64,000 bases of DNA from Synechococcus sp. MU1617 (GTDB lineage Bacteria; Cyanobacteriota; Cyanobacteriia; PCC-6307; Cyanobiaceae): the NCBI RefSeq assembly GCF_020514235.1, contig NZ_VTLB01000002.1, forward strand, positions 582,815 to 646,814, in the 5' to 3' direction. The notes beneath the pieces are model-generated. The model worked only from the letters and a program-made list of their open reading frames with translations, had not been told where the DNA came from and ran no database searches. Numbering within the stretch: position 1 is the first letter of the stretch; each line of letters starts with the position of its first letter. Position numbers and translations under genes: made by a program. Positions 9,581 through 19,568 of the stretch are shown one piece after another.

Positions 9581-9643
9581 GTAACTAGGCGAACCAGCCC
9601 ACGCTGCACGTCAATCTCGTCTTTCTATGTTCGATCTGCTACA
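9581..9643 (-). promoter_or_regulatory. Two NtcA-like half-matched sites upstream of amt1
   Basis: NtcA binds GTA-N8-TAC. Two one-mismatch versions lie here: 9629-9642 (GTT-N8-TAC on the plus strand, flanked by T and A as in the extended consensus) and 9581-9594 (GTA-N8-AAC on the plus strand). Neither has a clear -10 box at the ideal distance, so only the general position upstream of amt1 supports them. Confidence 0.35.
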
Positions 9644-9648
9644 AAAAA

Positions 9649-10413
9649 TCAATCTAGGTCGACTAGGCGTGTTCCCTGCCAGTGCACCGCATCAGCGCTG
9701 AAGCTGAAACAGCAAGGCAGAACTTCCACGCCGCTATTGGTCGCCTGGCGAAACAGCTCTCCATAGCGCGGATCGGCGCTGTCGCCCGGTGCAAAGGAAT
9801 TCACATCCGGGCGGCTAAGGCAGGGCACGAGCATCGCCCGCGCGTCAGGGAGCACCCCCATCAGCTCAATCAGATGTTTTTGCCCCCGTTCGGTCACCGT
9901 GTCGGGGAACAGGGCCGTGCTGCCGTCGGTCCAGGTGGTGTTCTTCACCTCCAGGTAGATCGGTCGTTGATCGGGGTTCTGTGCTGCTGGCGTCAGCAGG
10001 AGGTCGATCCGGCTGCGCTTGTTGGTGCCGTAGGCCACTTCAGCGCGGATCCCCGCAATGGCGCCGAGTTGGGCCTCCAGGCACCCCGCTTCAATCGTTG
10101 CGCGAATCAGGCGGTTGGGCAGGGCCGTGTTGATGCCAACCCAGCAAGGCTGGCCATCGGCGCCTGGCACTTCGGCTTGCTCCCAGGTCCAGGCCAGCTT
10201 GCGTTTGGGGGAGGGTGCGTGGCGCAGACGCACCCGTTGGCCAGGGATCAAGACCCCGGACATCGGGCCGGTGTTGGCGCAGTGGGCGGTGACGGTCTCG
10301 CCGCTGCTCAGTTCCACATCGGCCAGAAAACGTTTGTAGCGCTTCAGCAGCACGCCCTCCGTTAAAGGTTCAAAGCGCAGCAGGGCATCGCCCGGAGAGG
10401 GAAGGCCAGTCAT
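9649..10413 (-). CDS. sfsA: SfsA family protein (sugar fermentation stimulation homolog)
   Basis: SfsA proteins pair an OB-like N-terminal domain with a nuclease-like domain; the biochemical role in cyanobacteria is not settled. Here the N-terminus shows LKRYKRFLADVEL and TAHCANTGPMSG, and the C-terminal part shows YLEVKNTTW, FPDTVTERGQKHL and PCLSRPDVNSFAPG, all typical. The ATG chosen gives MTGLPSPGDALLRFEPL and 254 residues; longer forms starting upstream would run into the divergent murJ leader. It is head-to-head with murJ. Confidence 0.93.
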   Translation of the reverse strand: MTGLPSPGDALLRFEPLTEGVLLKRYKRFLADVELSSGETVTAHCANTGPMSGVLIPGQRVRLRHAPSPKRKLAWTWEQAEVPGADGQPCWVGINTALPNRLIRATIEAGCLEAQLGAIAGIRAEVAYGTNKRSRIDLLLTPAAQNPDQRPIYLEVKNTTWTDGSTALFPDTVTERGQKHLIELMGVLPDARAMLVPCLSRPDVNSFAPGDSADPRYGELFRQATNSGVEVLPCCFSFSADAVHWQGTRLVDLD

Positions 10414-10481
10414 GGCATCAGCCGAGATTGGCCCATGGTCTCGCGTGGTGCCTCCACAATGCGCCCAATGCTGTGGGGCGA

Positions 10482-12089
10482 ATGGCGCGTTCACTGAAGG
10501 GGATCGCACTGGTGGTGACCCTCGGCACCCTGCTGAGCAAGGTGGGTGGCCTGATTCGGCAGCTGGTGATTGCGGCGGCCTTCGGTGTTGGCGCGGCCTA
10601 TGACGCCTACAACTACGCCTATGTGCTGCCTGGATTTTTGCTGATCCTGCTCGGGGGGATCAATGGCCCCTTCCACAGCGCCATGGTGAGTGTGCTGAGT
10701 CGTCGCCCACGGGCGGAAGGAGCCCATATCCTTGCGGCGCTCAACACCAGCGTCAGCGCACTATTGCTACTGGTCACCATCGTTTTGGTGTTGGCGGCGG
10801 ATCCCCTGATCACCCTGGTGGGCCCTGGCCTTGCCCCCGAGCTTCATGCCATCGCTCGGGTTCAGCTGCAGGTGATGGCCCCGATGGCGTTGCTGGCCGG
10901 GCTGATTGGGCTGGGCTTTGGCTCCCTCAACGCTGCGGACGAATTCTGGATTCCTGCGATTTCCCCGCTGATGTCCAGCGGTGCCTTGATCCTTGGAGTG
11001 GGACTGCTCTGGTGGCAGCTCGGCGCTGACATCGTCTTGCCGTCCGCGGCCATGACCGGGGGTGTGGTGTTGGCCTTGGCCACGTTTGTGGGGGCCTTGC
11101 TGCAGTGGTTGATCCAACTACCAGCATTGATCCGGCAGGGTTTGGCCCGTTTTCAACTGGTCTGGGATTGGCGGCACCCGGGGGTGCGCGAGGTCTGGCG
11201 TGTGATGGGGCCGGCGACGCTGTCGTCCGGGATGCTGCAGATCAATGTGTTCACGGATCTCTTCTTTGCTTCCGGCATCGTCGGTGCGGCGGCGGGTCTG
11301 GGGTACGCCAATTTGCTGGTGCAAACGCCCCTGGGCTTGATCTCGAATGCATTGCTGGTGCCCTTGCTGCCCACCTTCGCCAGGCTCACGGCGCCGTCGG
11401 ATCGTCCGCAGCTGATCGAACGGATTCGGCAGGGGTTGATGCTTTCTGCCGCATCGATGATTCCTCTGGGGGGACTGTTCATTGCCTTGGGCGGCCCCAT
11501 CGTCGCCTTGGTGTACGAGCGTGGTGCCTTCGATGCGTCCGCCGCCCAGTTGGTGACGGGCCTATTGATGGCCTACGGCCTGGGCATGCCGGCCTATCTC
11601 GGCCGGGATGTGCTGGTGCGTGTCTTCTACGCCCTCGGAGATGGGACGACGCCCTTTCGTCTCTCGTTGGCGGGGATTGGTTTGAACGTGATTTTTGATT
11701 GGCTGCTGGTGGGTGGCCCGACACCTTGGGGGAATCAGTCGCCATTCAATTTCGGTGCACCTGGGCTGGTGCTCGCGACGGTTGCCATCAACCTGTTCAC
11801 CTGCCTTGCCCTGTTGTTGGTTCTGCAGCAACGGATTTCAGGGTTGCCACTGCGGCGCTGGGGGATGGACCTGCTGCGGCTGGCCATCGCCGGTGTGCTG
11901 GCAGCGGGGGGCGCGGGGATCCTGGTGACCGTCGTGCCCTGGCCCTCAGGGCTCGTGGGCCTGCTGCTGCAGGTCTCTGCACCTGGCTTGCTGGGTCTGG
12001 TTCTGTTCGCCTTGATCGGAGCACAACTCAAGGTGCCGGAGGTGCGTGAGATCGCGCAGTTGGTGGTGGGCCGATTCAGGGCTCGCTGA
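10482..12089 (+). CDS. murJ: Lipid II flippase MurJ (MviN family)
   Basis: MurJ moves lipid-linked peptidoglycan precursors across the inner membrane. The 535-residue product has about 14 membrane segments, of family size. Near the start it carries TLLSKVGGLIRQLVIAAAFG, and later PLLPTFARLTA, FIALGGPIVALVYERGAFD and AYGLGMPAYLGRDVLVRVFYALGD, all recognisable MviN stretches. The ATG giving MARSLKGIALV fits the family N-terminus better than the in-frame start 54 bases upstream. The last 14 bases overlap the convergent small gene. Confidence 0.95.
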   Translation: MARSLKGIALVVTLGTLLSKVGGLIRQLVIAAAFGVGAAYDAYNYAYVLPGFLLILLGGINGPFHSAMVSVLSRRPRAEGAHILAALNTSVSALLLLVTIVLVLAADPLITLVGPGLAPELHAIARVQLQVMAPMALLAGLIGLGFGSLNAADEFWIPAISPLMSSGALILGVGLLWWQLGADIVLPSAAMTGGVVLALATFVGALLQWLIQLPALIRQGLARFQLVWDWRHPGVREVWRVMGPATLSSGMLQINVFTDLFFASGIVGAAAGLGYANLLVQTPLGLISNALLVPLLPTFARLTAPSDRPQLIERIRQGLMLSAASMIPLGGLFIALGGPIVALVYERGAFDASAAQLVTGLLMAYGLGMPAYLGRDVLVRVFYALGDGTTPFRLSLAGIGLNVIFDWLLVGGPTPWGNQSPFNFGAPGLVLATVAINLFTCLALLLVLQQRISGLPLRRWGMDLLRLAIAGVLAAGGAGILVTVVPWPSGLVGLLLQVSAPGLLGLVLFALIGAQLKVPEVREIAQLVVGRFRAR

Positions 12090-12339
12090 GGCGAACATCG
12101 AGCTCTTCACGCACTTGAATGGGAAGTTCCAGCTGTTCGCGACCCACGAGTTGTGGACCTTGAACAGACACGATCCTTGCCTCAATGCCGAACTCTTTGA
12201 AGGCGGTTTCCAGTTCCTGAATCAGAGCTTTTTCAACTTGAGCCTCCGCATCCACCACGCGCCCAATCAGCCGTTCACCCAAGCGGCCAATGCGTTGGCG
12301 GACCAAATCTCTTGAGTTGGTGACTTCAATGATCAGCAC
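12076..12339 (-). CDS. Small conserved-looking cyanobacterial protein
   Basis: This 87-residue soluble protein looks real: it is alpha/beta in pattern, rich in charged residues and has no low-complexity bias. It reads as a helix-rich half (LVRQRIGRLGERLIGRVVDAE) and a strand-rich half (GIEARIVSVQGPQLVGREQLELPIQV). I do not recognise a named family. It is the last gene of a minus-strand trio with the DUF3181 gene and a small membrane protein, and overlaps the murJ end by 14 bases. Confidence 0.72.
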   Translation of the reverse strand: MLIIEVTNSRDLVRQRIGRLGERLIGRVVDAEAQVEKALIQELETAFKEFGIEARIVSVQGPQLVGREQLELPIQVREELDVRLSEP

Positions 12340-12366
12340 ACCAACCGCTGCGGATGGACTGCAACC

Positions 12367-12657
12367 TTATCCGCAGTACGGCTCGAGGATCTCCTCGAGA
12401 TCACGAAGCTGGCTGGGGGGGATCAGCTTGGCGAGAGGCAGCTGACTAGCACCCCCAGCCAGCTGCACTTTCACGGCATCGAGTGCCTGCCGCGCCGCCA
12501 CTTCAGCGCCTTGATTGACACGTGCACTGCATTCGATGGCTAAGGCTGAGGCCAGATCGGCGTCGCCCAGGTACAGATGCCAGCCGCTGATCTGAACGTA
12601 CAGGCGATCCGCCAGAGCACTCTGAAGGTCCTTTAGGTCGCTGGCGGAGAGGGACAT
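12367..12657 (-). CDS. DUF3181 family protein
   Basis: This 96-residue protein carries the DUF3181 signature as I know it from cyanobacteria: an amphipathic first helix, then LYVQISGWHLYLGDADL, and a later helix with the hydrophobic-acidic end DLEEILEPYCG. It has no signal peptide or membrane segment. Function is unknown. It lies 27 bases upstream of the neighbouring small gene on the same strand, which suggests cotranscription. Confidence 0.8.
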   Translation of the reverse strand: MSLSASDLKDLQSALADRLYVQISGWHLYLGDADLASALAIECSARVNQGAEVAARQALDAVKVQLAGGASQLPLAKLIPPSQLRDLEEILEPYCG

Positions 12658-12699
12658 CAGCCCAGGATGATCGAGGAAAGGATTTCATCCATGTTGGCT

Positions 12700-12945
12700 T
12701 TATTCCTCCGGCTTGGGGCGTTGACGAATCACCCAAATCAATTGGCTCAGCCACAGGGTGGCCCAGAGGCCCGTGATCCAGGGCAGGCTCCCCGCAGGGA
12801 AGGGATGGCGCATCTCCTGCAGGAACCAACCGCCGCTGTTCACCGCGGCGAAGATGCCGCCGTGCAGGCATAGGTTCACGATGCGCTCGAAATGCCGGTA
12901 GGTCGGATCCTCAGGGTTAGCGGGGCCATACCAGCGGATCGGCAT
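12700..12945 (-). CDS. Small membrane protein of unknown function
   Basis: The 81-residue product begins with a conserved-looking soluble part (RWYGPANPEDPTYRHFERIVNL), followed by two hydrophobic stretches (LHGGIFAAVNSGGWFLQEM and WITGLWATLWLSQLIWVI) and a basic tail. That arrangement suggests a hairpin of two short membrane segments with both ends on the same side. I do not recognise a family. It heads the three-gene minus-strand set that ends at murJ. Confidence 0.72.
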   Translation of the reverse strand: MPIRWYGPANPEDPTYRHFERIVNLCLHGGIFAAVNSGGWFLQEMRHPFPAGSLPWITGLWATLWLSQLIWVIRQRPKPEE

Positions 12946-13033
12946 TGCTCGAGCTCAGAAACCCCTGAATCCTGACGCGGCTCGGGCCCAGTTGACGAGC
13001 GGACCCTCGATGGGGTCTGATGGTTCAGCGCAA

Positions 13034-13107
13034 GCGCTTGTAGCTCAGCGGATTAGAGCATCTGACTACGGATCAGAGGGTCGGGAGTTCGAATCTCTCC
13101 AGGCGCG
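13034..13107 (+). tRNA. trnR-ACG: tRNA-Arg (ACG)
   Basis: A 74-base cloverleaf is complete. The acceptor stem pairs 13034-13040 with 13100-13106 (one G-U), the anticodon loop reads CTACGGA giving anticodon ACG, and the T arm has a 5-bp stem with TTCGAAT loop. The discriminator is G and CCA is not encoded. Confidence 0.96.
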
Positions 13108-13111
13108 TTTC

Positions 13112-13138
13112 AACTGCCCCCACGGGCAGTTTTTTTTT
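13112..13138 (+). terminator. Rho-independent terminator of tRNA-Arg
   Basis: An 8-bp perfect stem (13112-13119 with 13124-13131), a 4-base loop and a following run of seven T residues begin 5 bases after the tRNA. Confidence 0.92.
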
Positions 13139-13201
13139 GGTTGATCGGTCGGGCTGATCGCTGCGATTTCTTACGATTGGGCAAATTTTTACTGACATTT
13201 C

Positions 13202-14491
13202 ATGGGCCAGGCATCTGGACGCGCCATCGACGCCGATCTGGCTCAGTCGGATCCGGATATCGCCGCGTTTATCAATCAAGAACGGCAGCGTCAGGAAACC
13301 CACCTAGAACTCATCGCATCGGAGAACTTTGCCTCCCGTGCGGTGATGCAGGCCCAGGGTTCCGTGCTCACCAATAAGTACGCCGAGGGTCTGCCCAGCA
13401 AGCGGTATTACGGCGGTTGTGAGCACGTTGACGCCATTGAGGAGTTGGCCATCGAGCGGGCTAAGCAGTTGTTTGGTGCCGACTGGGCCAATGTGCAGCC
13501 CCACAGCGGTGCCCAGGCCAACTTCGCCGTTTTCCTGGCTCTGCTGCAGCCCGGCGACACGATCATGGGTCTTGATCTGTCCCATGGCGGGCATCTGACC
13601 CATGGTTCTCCGGTCAACGTCAGCGGCAAGTGGTTCAACGTCGTCCAGTACGGCGTCGACAAAGAGACCCAACGCTTGGACATGGAGGCGATCCGCCAGC
13701 TTGCGTTGGAGCACAAGCCGAAGCTGATTGTTTGTGGCTATTCCGCGTATCCACGCACCATCGACTTCGCCGCCTTCCGCGCCATCGCTGATGAAGTGGG
13801 TGCCTATCTGCTGGCCGATATGGCCCACATCGCCGGCCTCGTGGCCGCTGGTGTGCATCCCAGCCCGGTGCCCCATTGCGATGTGGTGACCACCACCACC
13901 CACAAGACCCTTCGCGGCCCCCGCGGTGGCCTGATTCTCTGCCGCGATGCTGAGTTCGCCAAGAAATTCGATAAAGCCGTGTTCCCTGGCAGTCAGGGCG
14001 GCCCCTTGGAGCATGTGATTGCTGCCAAGGCTGTGGCCTTCGGTGAAGCGTTGCAGCCTTCGTTCAAGGCCTACAGCCAGCAGGTGGTTGCCAATGCGGC
14101 AGCCCTCGCCGAACAGCTGATCGCCCGCGGCATCGATGTCGTCAGCGGTGGCACCGACAACCACGTGGTGCTGCTGGATCTGCGTGGCATCGGCATGACT
14201 GGAAAAGTGGCTGATCTGTTGGTGAGTGATGTGCACATCACTGCGAACAAGAACACCGTTCCCTTCGACCCCGAATCGCCCTTTGTCACAAGTGGCCTGC
14301 GGCTGGGAACAGCCGCACTTACCACCCGTGGTTTTGACGTACAGGCCTTCCGTGAGGTCGCTGATGTGATTGCCGACCGTCTTCTCAATCCTGAGGATGA
14401 TGCGATTCGCCAGCGTTGCCTCGACCGGGTGGCCGCCCTCTGTGAGCGCTTCCCTCTCTATGCCGACAGCAAGCAGCCGGTTCTGGCCTGA
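13202..14491 (+). CDS. glyA: Serine hydroxymethyltransferase
   Basis: GlyA is a PLP enzyme that interconverts serine and glycine and loads one-carbon units onto tetrahydrofolate. The 429 residues match the family length. Visible are [31 protein letters not shown], the PLP lysine in [14 protein letters not shown] (Lys about residue 236), and [11 protein letters not shown]. The ATG start gives a short extension before the family core. No glycine riboswitch-like tandem structure is seen in the short leader after the tRNA terminator. Confidence 0.98.
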   Translation: MGQASGRAIDADLAQSDPDIAAFINQERQRQETHLELIASENFASRAVMQAQGSVLTNKYAEGLPSKRYYGGCEHVDAIEELAIERAKQLFGADWANVQPHSGAQANFAVFLALLQPGDTIMGLDLSHGGHLTHGSPVNVSGKWFNVVQYGVDKETQRLDMEAIRQLALEHKPKLIVCGYSAYPRTIDFAAFRAIADEVGAYLLADMAHIAGLVAAGVHPSPVPHCDVVTTTTHKTLRGPRGGLILCRDAEFAKKFDKAVFPGSQGGPLEHVIAAKAVAFGEALQPSFKAYSQQVVANAAALAEQLIARGIDVVSGGTDNHVVLLDLRGIGMTGKVADLLVSDVHITANKNTVPFDPESPFVTSGLRLGTAALTTRGFDVQAFREVADVIADRLLNPEDDAIRQRCLDRVAALCERFPLYADSKQPVLA

Positions 14492-14606
14492 GGCTTGGCC
14501 TTGGCTTTCGAACGAGCCTCGGCCGTGCCTGGTTGATCGGTTGCAGGCTCTTTAGGATTGGAGCCACTCCTTCTGACCTGGGGATCGTCTGTTTGCTGGA
14601 GCCTGC

Positions 14607-15749
14607 GTGAACCTCTTGGCCAGCCCTATCGCGGTCGCCTCGGTCAGCTTTCTTCTGGCCGCGGTGACCACCATGGTGCTGGTGCCCCAAGTGCGCCGGC
14701 TGGGCTTGCGCTTCGGGTGGACCGATCAACCGGATGAGCGCAAGCAGCACATCACTCCAATGGTGAGGCTGGGGGGCATTGCCATGGTCCTGGGTTTTGC
14801 CCTGGCTTTGGGGGCGGTGTGGTCCGTGGGGGGGTTTGGCTTGCTTGCCCCGGCCCGGGATCAACTGATCTGGAGCACCCTGGCCGGTTCGCTCTGCTTT
14901 TTTCTGATCGGCCTGGCGGACGACCTCTTCGCCCTCTCCCCCTGGCCGCGGCTGGCTGGACAGGTCGCCGTGGCTTGTGCGGTGTGGAGCCAGGGCGTTC
15001 GGATTGGAGCGATCGATCTTCCCTGGTTCACCGCTTCAGCCGGTCCGATTGCTCTGCCCGACACCCTCAGCCTGCTGGCCACTGTTGTTTGGCTGGTGGG
15101 AATCACCAACGCCATCAACTGGCTGGATGGCCTTGATGGCCTTGCTGCGGGAGTGGCTGGCATTGCCGCTGTCGGGCTGGTGTCCGTCAGCTTTTCGCTG
15201 CATCAGGTGGCCGCTGGATTCCTCGCCGCCGCGCTGGCGGGCTGCTGCCTCGGCTTCCTGCGGCACAACTTCAACCCTGCCCGCATCTTCATGGGGGATG
15301 GGGGCTCCTACTTCCTGGGATTCACCCTCGCTGCCGTGAGCATCGTGGGACCTGCCAAAGGGCTCACGACGGTGAGCCTGCTGCTGCCGCTGCTGATTCT
15401 CTCGCTGCCTCTGGCCGACATGTCGGCTGTGATCATGGGCCGTCTGCGGGAAGGCCGTTCCCCCTTCTATCCCGATCGCCGTCACCTCCATCACCGACTG
15501 TTGCGCGCTGGCTTCAGCCATCGGCGCACGGTTCTGCTGATCTACGTCTTCACCCAGTGGCTAGCTGCCTTGGCCCTTGTGGTGGCCAATGCTGAGATGC
15601 GCTTCCTCTGGCTGGCTTTGGCCACGGCCATCCTCGTGGCCACGGTGGTTATCAGCCGTCGCCAGTTGCAGCACGAGCGAGCTTTGATGAACACCAACCC
15701 CTGTCCCACCCCTGCTGATCCCGCTGCCCTTGGCGAACCGCGTGGCTGA
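14607..15749 (+). CDS. WecA/MraY-type polyprenyl-phosphate sugar-1-phosphate transferase
   Basis: This 380-residue membrane enzyme belongs to glycosyltransferase family 4, which moves a HexNAc-1-phosphate from UDP-sugar onto a polyprenyl phosphate to start an envelope polysaccharide. It has about ten membrane segments. Motifs are the Mg-binding aspartates in [46 protein letters not shown], and the cytoplasmic loop RRHLHHRLL typical of WecA/TagO. That loop argues for WecA/TagO type rather than MraY. Start is GTG. The cinA start lies inside its last codons, so the two are probably coupled. Confidence 0.88.
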   Translation: MNLLASPIAVASVSFLLAAVTTMVLVPQVRRLGLRFGWTDQPDERKQHITPMVRLGGIAMVLGFALALGAVWSVGGFGLLAPARDQLIWSTLAGSLCFFLIGLADDLFALSPWPRLAGQVAVACAVWSQGVRIGAIDLPWFTASAGPIALPDTLSLLATVVWLVGITNAINWLDGLDGLAAGVAGIAAVGLVSVSFSLHQVAAGFLAAALAGCCLGFLRHNFNPARIFMGDGGSYFLGFTLAAVSIVGPAKGLTTVSLLLPLLILSLPLADMSAVIMGRLREGRSPFYPDRRHLHHRLLRAGFSHRRTVLLIYVFTQWLAALALVVANAEMRFLWLALATAILVATVVISRRQLQHERALMNTNPCPTPADPAALGEPRG

Positions 15750-17001
15750 ATCGGGTGTTGAAATCCTGTGCGTGGGTACAGAGCTGTTGTTGGGCGACAT
15801 CCTCAACGGCAATGCCCGATGGATTGCAGAACAGTTGGCAGGCCTGGGGCTGCCGCATTACCGCCAAACCGTTGTTGGCGACAATAAAGATCGTGTGATC
15901 TCTGCCGTACGGGAGGCATCGCAGCGCTGCAGGGTTCTGGTGACGACAGGAGGTTTGGGCCCAACCCCCGATGACCTCACCACAGAGGCCCTTGCTGCTG
16001 CTTTCGAGACTCCCCTGGAGGAGCGGCCCGAACTCTGGCTGGAGATCCAGCGGAAGTTATCGGCGGGTGGCCGGCCGGTTGCTCCCAGCAACCGCAGCCA
16101 GGCTTATCTGCCCCGTGGAGCGGATGTTCTTCCAAATCCAAAGGGGTCGGCACCGGGAATGATCTGGTCGCCCCGACCTGATTTCACGATCCTTACCTTC
16201 CCGGGGGTGCCTGCGGAAATGCGGGTGATGTGGACGGAAACGGCCGCCCCCTGGCTTCAAGCCAATGCTGGGACTTCCGGGGTGTACGTGAGCCGTCAGC
16301 TCCGTTTTAGTGGCATTGGTGAATCCGATCTGGCTGAGCGCGTTGCCGATTTGTTGGCGTCCGCCAACCCAACGGTTGCTCCCTATGCCTCTCTCGGAGA
16401 TGTGAAATTGCGGCTCACGGCCTGTGCTCCCACTGCCGATGCCGCCGCTCAGCTGTTGGTGCCGCTGGAAGCTGAGCTGCGCCGTCGCACAGGGAACAAC
16501 TGCTACGGCATCGATGAGGACAGCCTGGCGTCGGTGGTGATCGACCTGCTTAAGCAAAGGCACCAGACGATGGCGGTGGCGGAGTCCTGCACCGGTGGTG
16601 GATTGGCGGCAGCCCTTACGGCTGTTCCAGGCTCCTCGTCGGTGTTCCAGGGTGGCGTCGTCGCTTACAGCAATGCGGTGAAACAGGCCTTGCTTGGGGT
16701 GTCGCGGGATCTGCTCACGGCCCATGGTGCTGTTTCCCAGCCTGTGGTTGAGGCGATGGCTCGGGCAGCCCGGGAGCGCCTGAACTGCGACTGGGCGATC
16801 GCGGTCAGCGGTATTGCCGGCCCTGGCGGTGGCAGTGCCGAGAAGCCCGTGGGCTTGGTGCATCTGGCCTTGGCTGGTCCCGATGGCTGTGAGGCCTGGG
16901 TGCAGCATTTCGGTGAGCGGCGGGGTCGGGAGGCCATTCAGAAGATGAGCGTGATCCGTGGCTTGGACCGTCTGCGTCTTCGCTTGCTCGCTCAGGTTTA
17001 G
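15742..17001 (+). CDS. cinA: CinA family protein (NMN amidase / ADP-ribose pyrophosphatase type)
   Basis: CinA proteins couple an N-terminal molybdopterin-binding-like domain to a C-terminal nicotinamide-nucleotide amidase domain and act in pyridine nucleotide recycling. Here the N-terminal domain shows [18 protein letters not shown] and [15 protein letters not shown]; the C-terminal domain shows [29 protein letters not shown] and [18 protein letters not shown]. The GTG start chosen overlaps the upstream stop; a TTG four codons earlier is possible. Full length (about 419 residues) means both domains are intact. Confidence 0.94.
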   Translation: MAESGVEILCVGTELLLGDILNGNARWIAEQLAGLGLPHYRQTVVGDNKDRVISAVREASQRCRVLVTTGGLGPTPDDLTTEALAAAFETPLEERPELWLEIQRKLSAGGRPVAPSNRSQAYLPRGADVLPNPKGSAPGMIWSPRPDFTILTFPGVPAEMRVMWTETAAPWLQANAGTSGVYVSRQLRFSGIGESDLAERVADLLASANPTVAPYASLGDVKLRLTACAPTADAAAQLLVPLEAELRRRTGNNCYGIDEDSLASVVIDLLKQRHQTMAVAESCTGGGLAAALTAVPGSSSVFQGGVVAYSNAVKQALLGVSRDLLTAHGAVSQPVVEAMARAARERLNCDWAIAVSGIAGPGGGSAEKPVGLVHLALAGPDGCEAWVQHFGERRGREAIQKMSVIRGLDRLRLRLLAQV

Positions 17002-17027
17002 GGTCGACGGTTCTTGCGGCTGAACTG

Positions 17028-18446
17028 TTGAGTTCCGGCACCCTCTACGACAAGGTGTGGGACCTGCATCGGGTGGCGGAGCTCCCCGGCGGATCCACCC
17101 AACTGTTTGTCGGTCTGCATTTGATCCATGAGGTCACCAGTCCTCAGGCCTTCTCGGCTTTGAAGGACAAGGGCCTGACGGTGCGCTGTCCTGAGCGCAC
17201 GGTGGCCACGGTGGACCACATCGTGCCGACCACCTCTCAGCAACGGCCGTTCGCCGATCCGTTGGCAGAGGAGATGCTCAGCACTTTGGAACGGAACTGC
17301 CAGGAGCACAGCATCCCTCTGAACAACATCGGCAGCGGCCGGCAGGGCATCGTGCATGTGATTGCCCCGGAGCTGGGCCTAACCCAGCCGGGCATGACGG
17401 TGGCTTGCGGTGATTCCCACACCTCCACCCATGGCGCCTTCGGGGCGATCGCCTTTGGGATCGGCACGAGTCAGGTGCGCGATGTGTTGGCCAGTCAGAG
17501 CCTGGCCATGAACAAGCTCAAGGTGCGCCGGATTCAGGTGAATGGCCTTCTTTCAGAGGGTGTGTCGGCGAAGGATCTGATCCTGCATGTAATCCGCCAC
17601 CTTGGTGTGAAGGGCGGCGTTGGCTACGCCTACGAGTTCGCCGGCTCGGCCATCGAGGAGTTGTCGATGGAAGAGCGGATGACCCTCTGCAACATGGCGA
17701 TCGAGGGGGGAGCCCGATGCGGTTACGTCAATCCCGATCAGGTCACCTTTGAGTATCTGAAAGGTCGCCCCCATGCCCCTGAAGGTGACGCCTGGAGCCG
17801 CGCTGTCGCCTGGTGGAGCTCCTTGGCCACTGATCCCGACGCAACGGTCGACGACGAGGTGGTGTTTGATGCCGCTGCGATTCCACCCACGGTGACCTGG
17901 GGCATTACACCCGGCCAGGGACTGGGGATCGATGAAACGGTGCCCAGCCTTGATCAACTGGATCCAGGGGAGCGTCCGATTGCGGAGGAGGCCTACCGCT
18001 ACATGGATCTCCAGCCGGGAACGGCCATCGCTGGGGTGCCTGTGGATGTTTGTTTCATCGGCAGCTGTACCAATGGCCGTCTCAGCGATCTGCGTGCGGC
18101 TGCCGAGGTGGCCCGTGGGCGCCAGGTGGCTGAAGGCATCAAGGCGTTTGTGGTTCCCGGCTCGGAGCAGGTTGCGAAGGCTGCTGAAGCTGAAGGGCTG
18201 GATGCGGTGTTCCGTGCCGCAGGCTTTGAGTGGCGGGAGCCCGGCTGCTCGATGTGTTTGGCCATGAATCCGGATCGGCTGGAGGGGCGTCAGATCAGCG
18301 CCAGCTCCAGCAACCGCAATTTCAAGGGTCGGCAGGGATCGGCCAGTGGCCGGACGTTGTTGATGAGTCCAGCAATGGTGGCCGCAGCTGCCGTTAACGG
18401 TCGTGTGACCGATGTCCGTACTTTGATTTCTCCGTCCGCATCGTGA
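17028..18446 (+). CDS. leuC: 3-isopropylmalate dehydratase large subunit
   Basis: LeuC with LeuD isomerises 2- to 3-isopropylmalate in leucine synthesis. It is an aconitase-type protein of 472 residues. The [4Fe-4S] cysteines are in [14 protein letters not shown] and [11 protein letters not shown]. Other marks are [24 protein letters not shown] and GIGTSQV. The start codon is TTG (reading [14 protein letters not shown]), which matches the family N-terminus; no ATG fits. It lies 26 bases after cinA and its stop is joined to the leuD start. Confidence 0.97.
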   Translation: MSSGTLYDKVWDLHRVAELPGGSTQLFVGLHLIHEVTSPQAFSALKDKGLTVRCPERTVATVDHIVPTTSQQRPFADPLAEEMLSTLERNCQEHSIPLNNIGSGRQGIVHVIAPELGLTQPGMTVACGDSHTSTHGAFGAIAFGIGTSQVRDVLASQSLAMNKLKVRRIQVNGLLSEGVSAKDLILHVIRHLGVKGGVGYAYEFAGSAIEELSMEERMTLCNMAIEGGARCGYVNPDQVTFEYLKGRPHAPEGDAWSRAVAWWSSLATDPDATVDDEVVFDAAAIPPTVTWGITPGQGLGIDETVPSLDQLDPGERPIAEEAYRYMDLQPGTAIAGVPVDVCFIGSCTNGRLSDLRAAAEVARGRQVAEGIKAFVVPGSEQVAKAAEAEGLDAVFRAAGFEWREPGCSMCLAMNPDRLEGRQISASSSNRNFKGRQGSASGRTLLMSPAMVAAAAVNGRVTDVRTLISPSAS

Positions 18447-19060
18447 TGGCTCTCTTCCCGACTGGTCCGGTTCAACAGGTGAGTGGAACGGCGATTGCCG
18501 TCCCCGGTGAAGACATCGACACGGATCGGATCATTCCGGCACGATTCCTCAAATGCGTCAGTTTCGAGGCGTTGGGCGACCAGGTGTTTGCCGATGACCG
18601 TCTCGAGCTCTCCGGTGAACATCCCTTTGATCAGGCCCGTTATCAGGGGGCCTCGATCCTCGTGGTGAACGGCAATTTCGGCTGCGGTTCCAGCCGTGAG
18701 CATGCACCTCAGGCGTTGATGCGCTGGGGAATTCGCGCGGTGGTTGGGGTCAGTTTTGCCGAGATCTTCTACGGCAACTGCCTTGCCCTTGGCATTCCCT
18801 GTGCAACGGCAGCCCCGGAGCAGATCAAGGCGATTCAGGAGCAGGTGGATCGTGAGCCGGGACGCTCCTGGAACCTGGATCTCGCCGGTTTGCAACTGAC
18901 CTCAGCGGAGTCCAGCTGGCCTGTGTCCATAGATCCTGGTCCTCTCGACATGCTGCGCAGTGGTCGTTGGGATGCGACGTCCCAGCTCCTGGACCATGGC
19001 CCCCAGGTTGCGGAATTGATGCAAACACTGCCCTACATCAACCAGTTCGCCTCTGACTAA
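18446..19060 (+). CDS. leuD: 3-isopropylmalate dehydratase small subunit
   Basis: LeuD is the swivelling subunit that completes the LeuC active site. At 204 residues it is of normal size and shows GEDIDTDRIIPARFL, NGNFGCGSSREHAPQAL and FAEIFYGNCLALGIP. The ATG shares its A with the leuC TGA, so translation is coupled. A hairpin follows the stop. Confidence 0.97.
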   Translation: MALFPTGPVQQVSGTAIAVPGEDIDTDRIIPARFLKCVSFEALGDQVFADDRLELSGEHPFDQARYQGASILVVNGNFGCGSSREHAPQALMRWGIRAVVGVSFAEIFYGNCLALGIPCATAAPEQIKAIQEQVDREPGRSWNLDLAGLQLTSAESSWPVSIDPGPLDMLRSGRWDATSQLLDHGPQVAELMQTLPYINQFASD

Positions 19061-19068
19061 CAGTCAAG

Positions 19069-19106
19069 TGCGACTCCTGTGTCTATGAAAGAGATAGGAG
19101 GTCGCA
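19069..19106 (+). terminator. Imperfect hairpin after leuD
   Basis: The sequence at 19069-19106 folds into a long imperfect hairpin (5' arm TGCGACTCCTGTGTCT, 3' arm ending AGGTCGCA) with one bulge and a few mismatches. It is followed by TTTGG, not a long T run, so it is at best a partial terminator between leuD and the pentapeptide gene. Confidence 0.4.
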
Positions 19107-19124
19107 TTTGGAGGTCGGATCTCA

Positions 19125-19568
19125 ATGGCTTATTCGCTTTCGCGGTTGTTGTTGCCCCTGTTGCCGCTCTTGGTTGTTGCCGGTGTTGTTCCTGCTGGGG
19201 CCGTTCCGCTTCAGGTGCAGCCCCATGATCCGTTGGATCGCAGCTGTCCTGGCTGTGATCTCCGCCAGGCGGATTTCCGTCAGGCCCATCTCATCGGTGC
19301 TGATTTTCGCGGCAGTGATCTGCGCGGCGCCGATCTGAGGGAGGCGAATCTTGAAGGTGCTGACCTGACGGGAGCGTTGCTGGAAGGTGCTGACCTGCGG
19401 GGAGCCAACCTCAGCAATGCTGAGCTGTCTGGCGTGGACCTGCGCAATGCCGATTTGCGGGAGGCTCAGGTGATCAATGCCTATGCACCGAACGTGCAGA
19501 CCTCCGGCATGCGCTACGCCGGAGCTTCACTGTTTGGCAGCGATCTGATCATCGGGGGTGCTGATTGA
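19125..19568 (+). CDS. Secreted pentapeptide-repeat protein
   Basis: This 147-residue protein has an N-terminal signal peptide (hydrophobic core [21 protein letters not shown]) and a repeat domain of about a dozen A(D/N)LxX units from residue ~45 to ~125, for example [22 protein letters not shown] in one stretch. Such units stack into a right-handed quadrilateral beta helix. A CPGC pair just before the repeats (residues ~41-44) could form a disulfide. Cyanobacteria have many such proteins, some in the thylakoid lumen; a lumenal or periplasmic place is inferred. Function is unknown. It converges on the LptD-like gene. Confidence 0.87.
   Translation: MAYSLSRLLLPLLPLLVVAGVVPAGAVPLQVQPHDPLDRSCPGCDLRQADFRQAHLIGADFRGSDLRGADLREANLEGADLTGALLEGADLRGANLSNAELSGVDLRNADLREAQVINAYAPNVQTSGMRYAGASLFGSDLIIGGAD

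Noticed and set aside
13108..13201. Glycine riboswitch before glyA
   Set aside because: The leader is too short after the tRNA terminator and lacks the paired aptamer pattern.
13304..14236. 310-codon open frame opposite glyA
   Set aside because: It is fully antisense to a clear serine hydroxymethyltransferase and has no protein-family pattern; high GC keeps antisense frames open.
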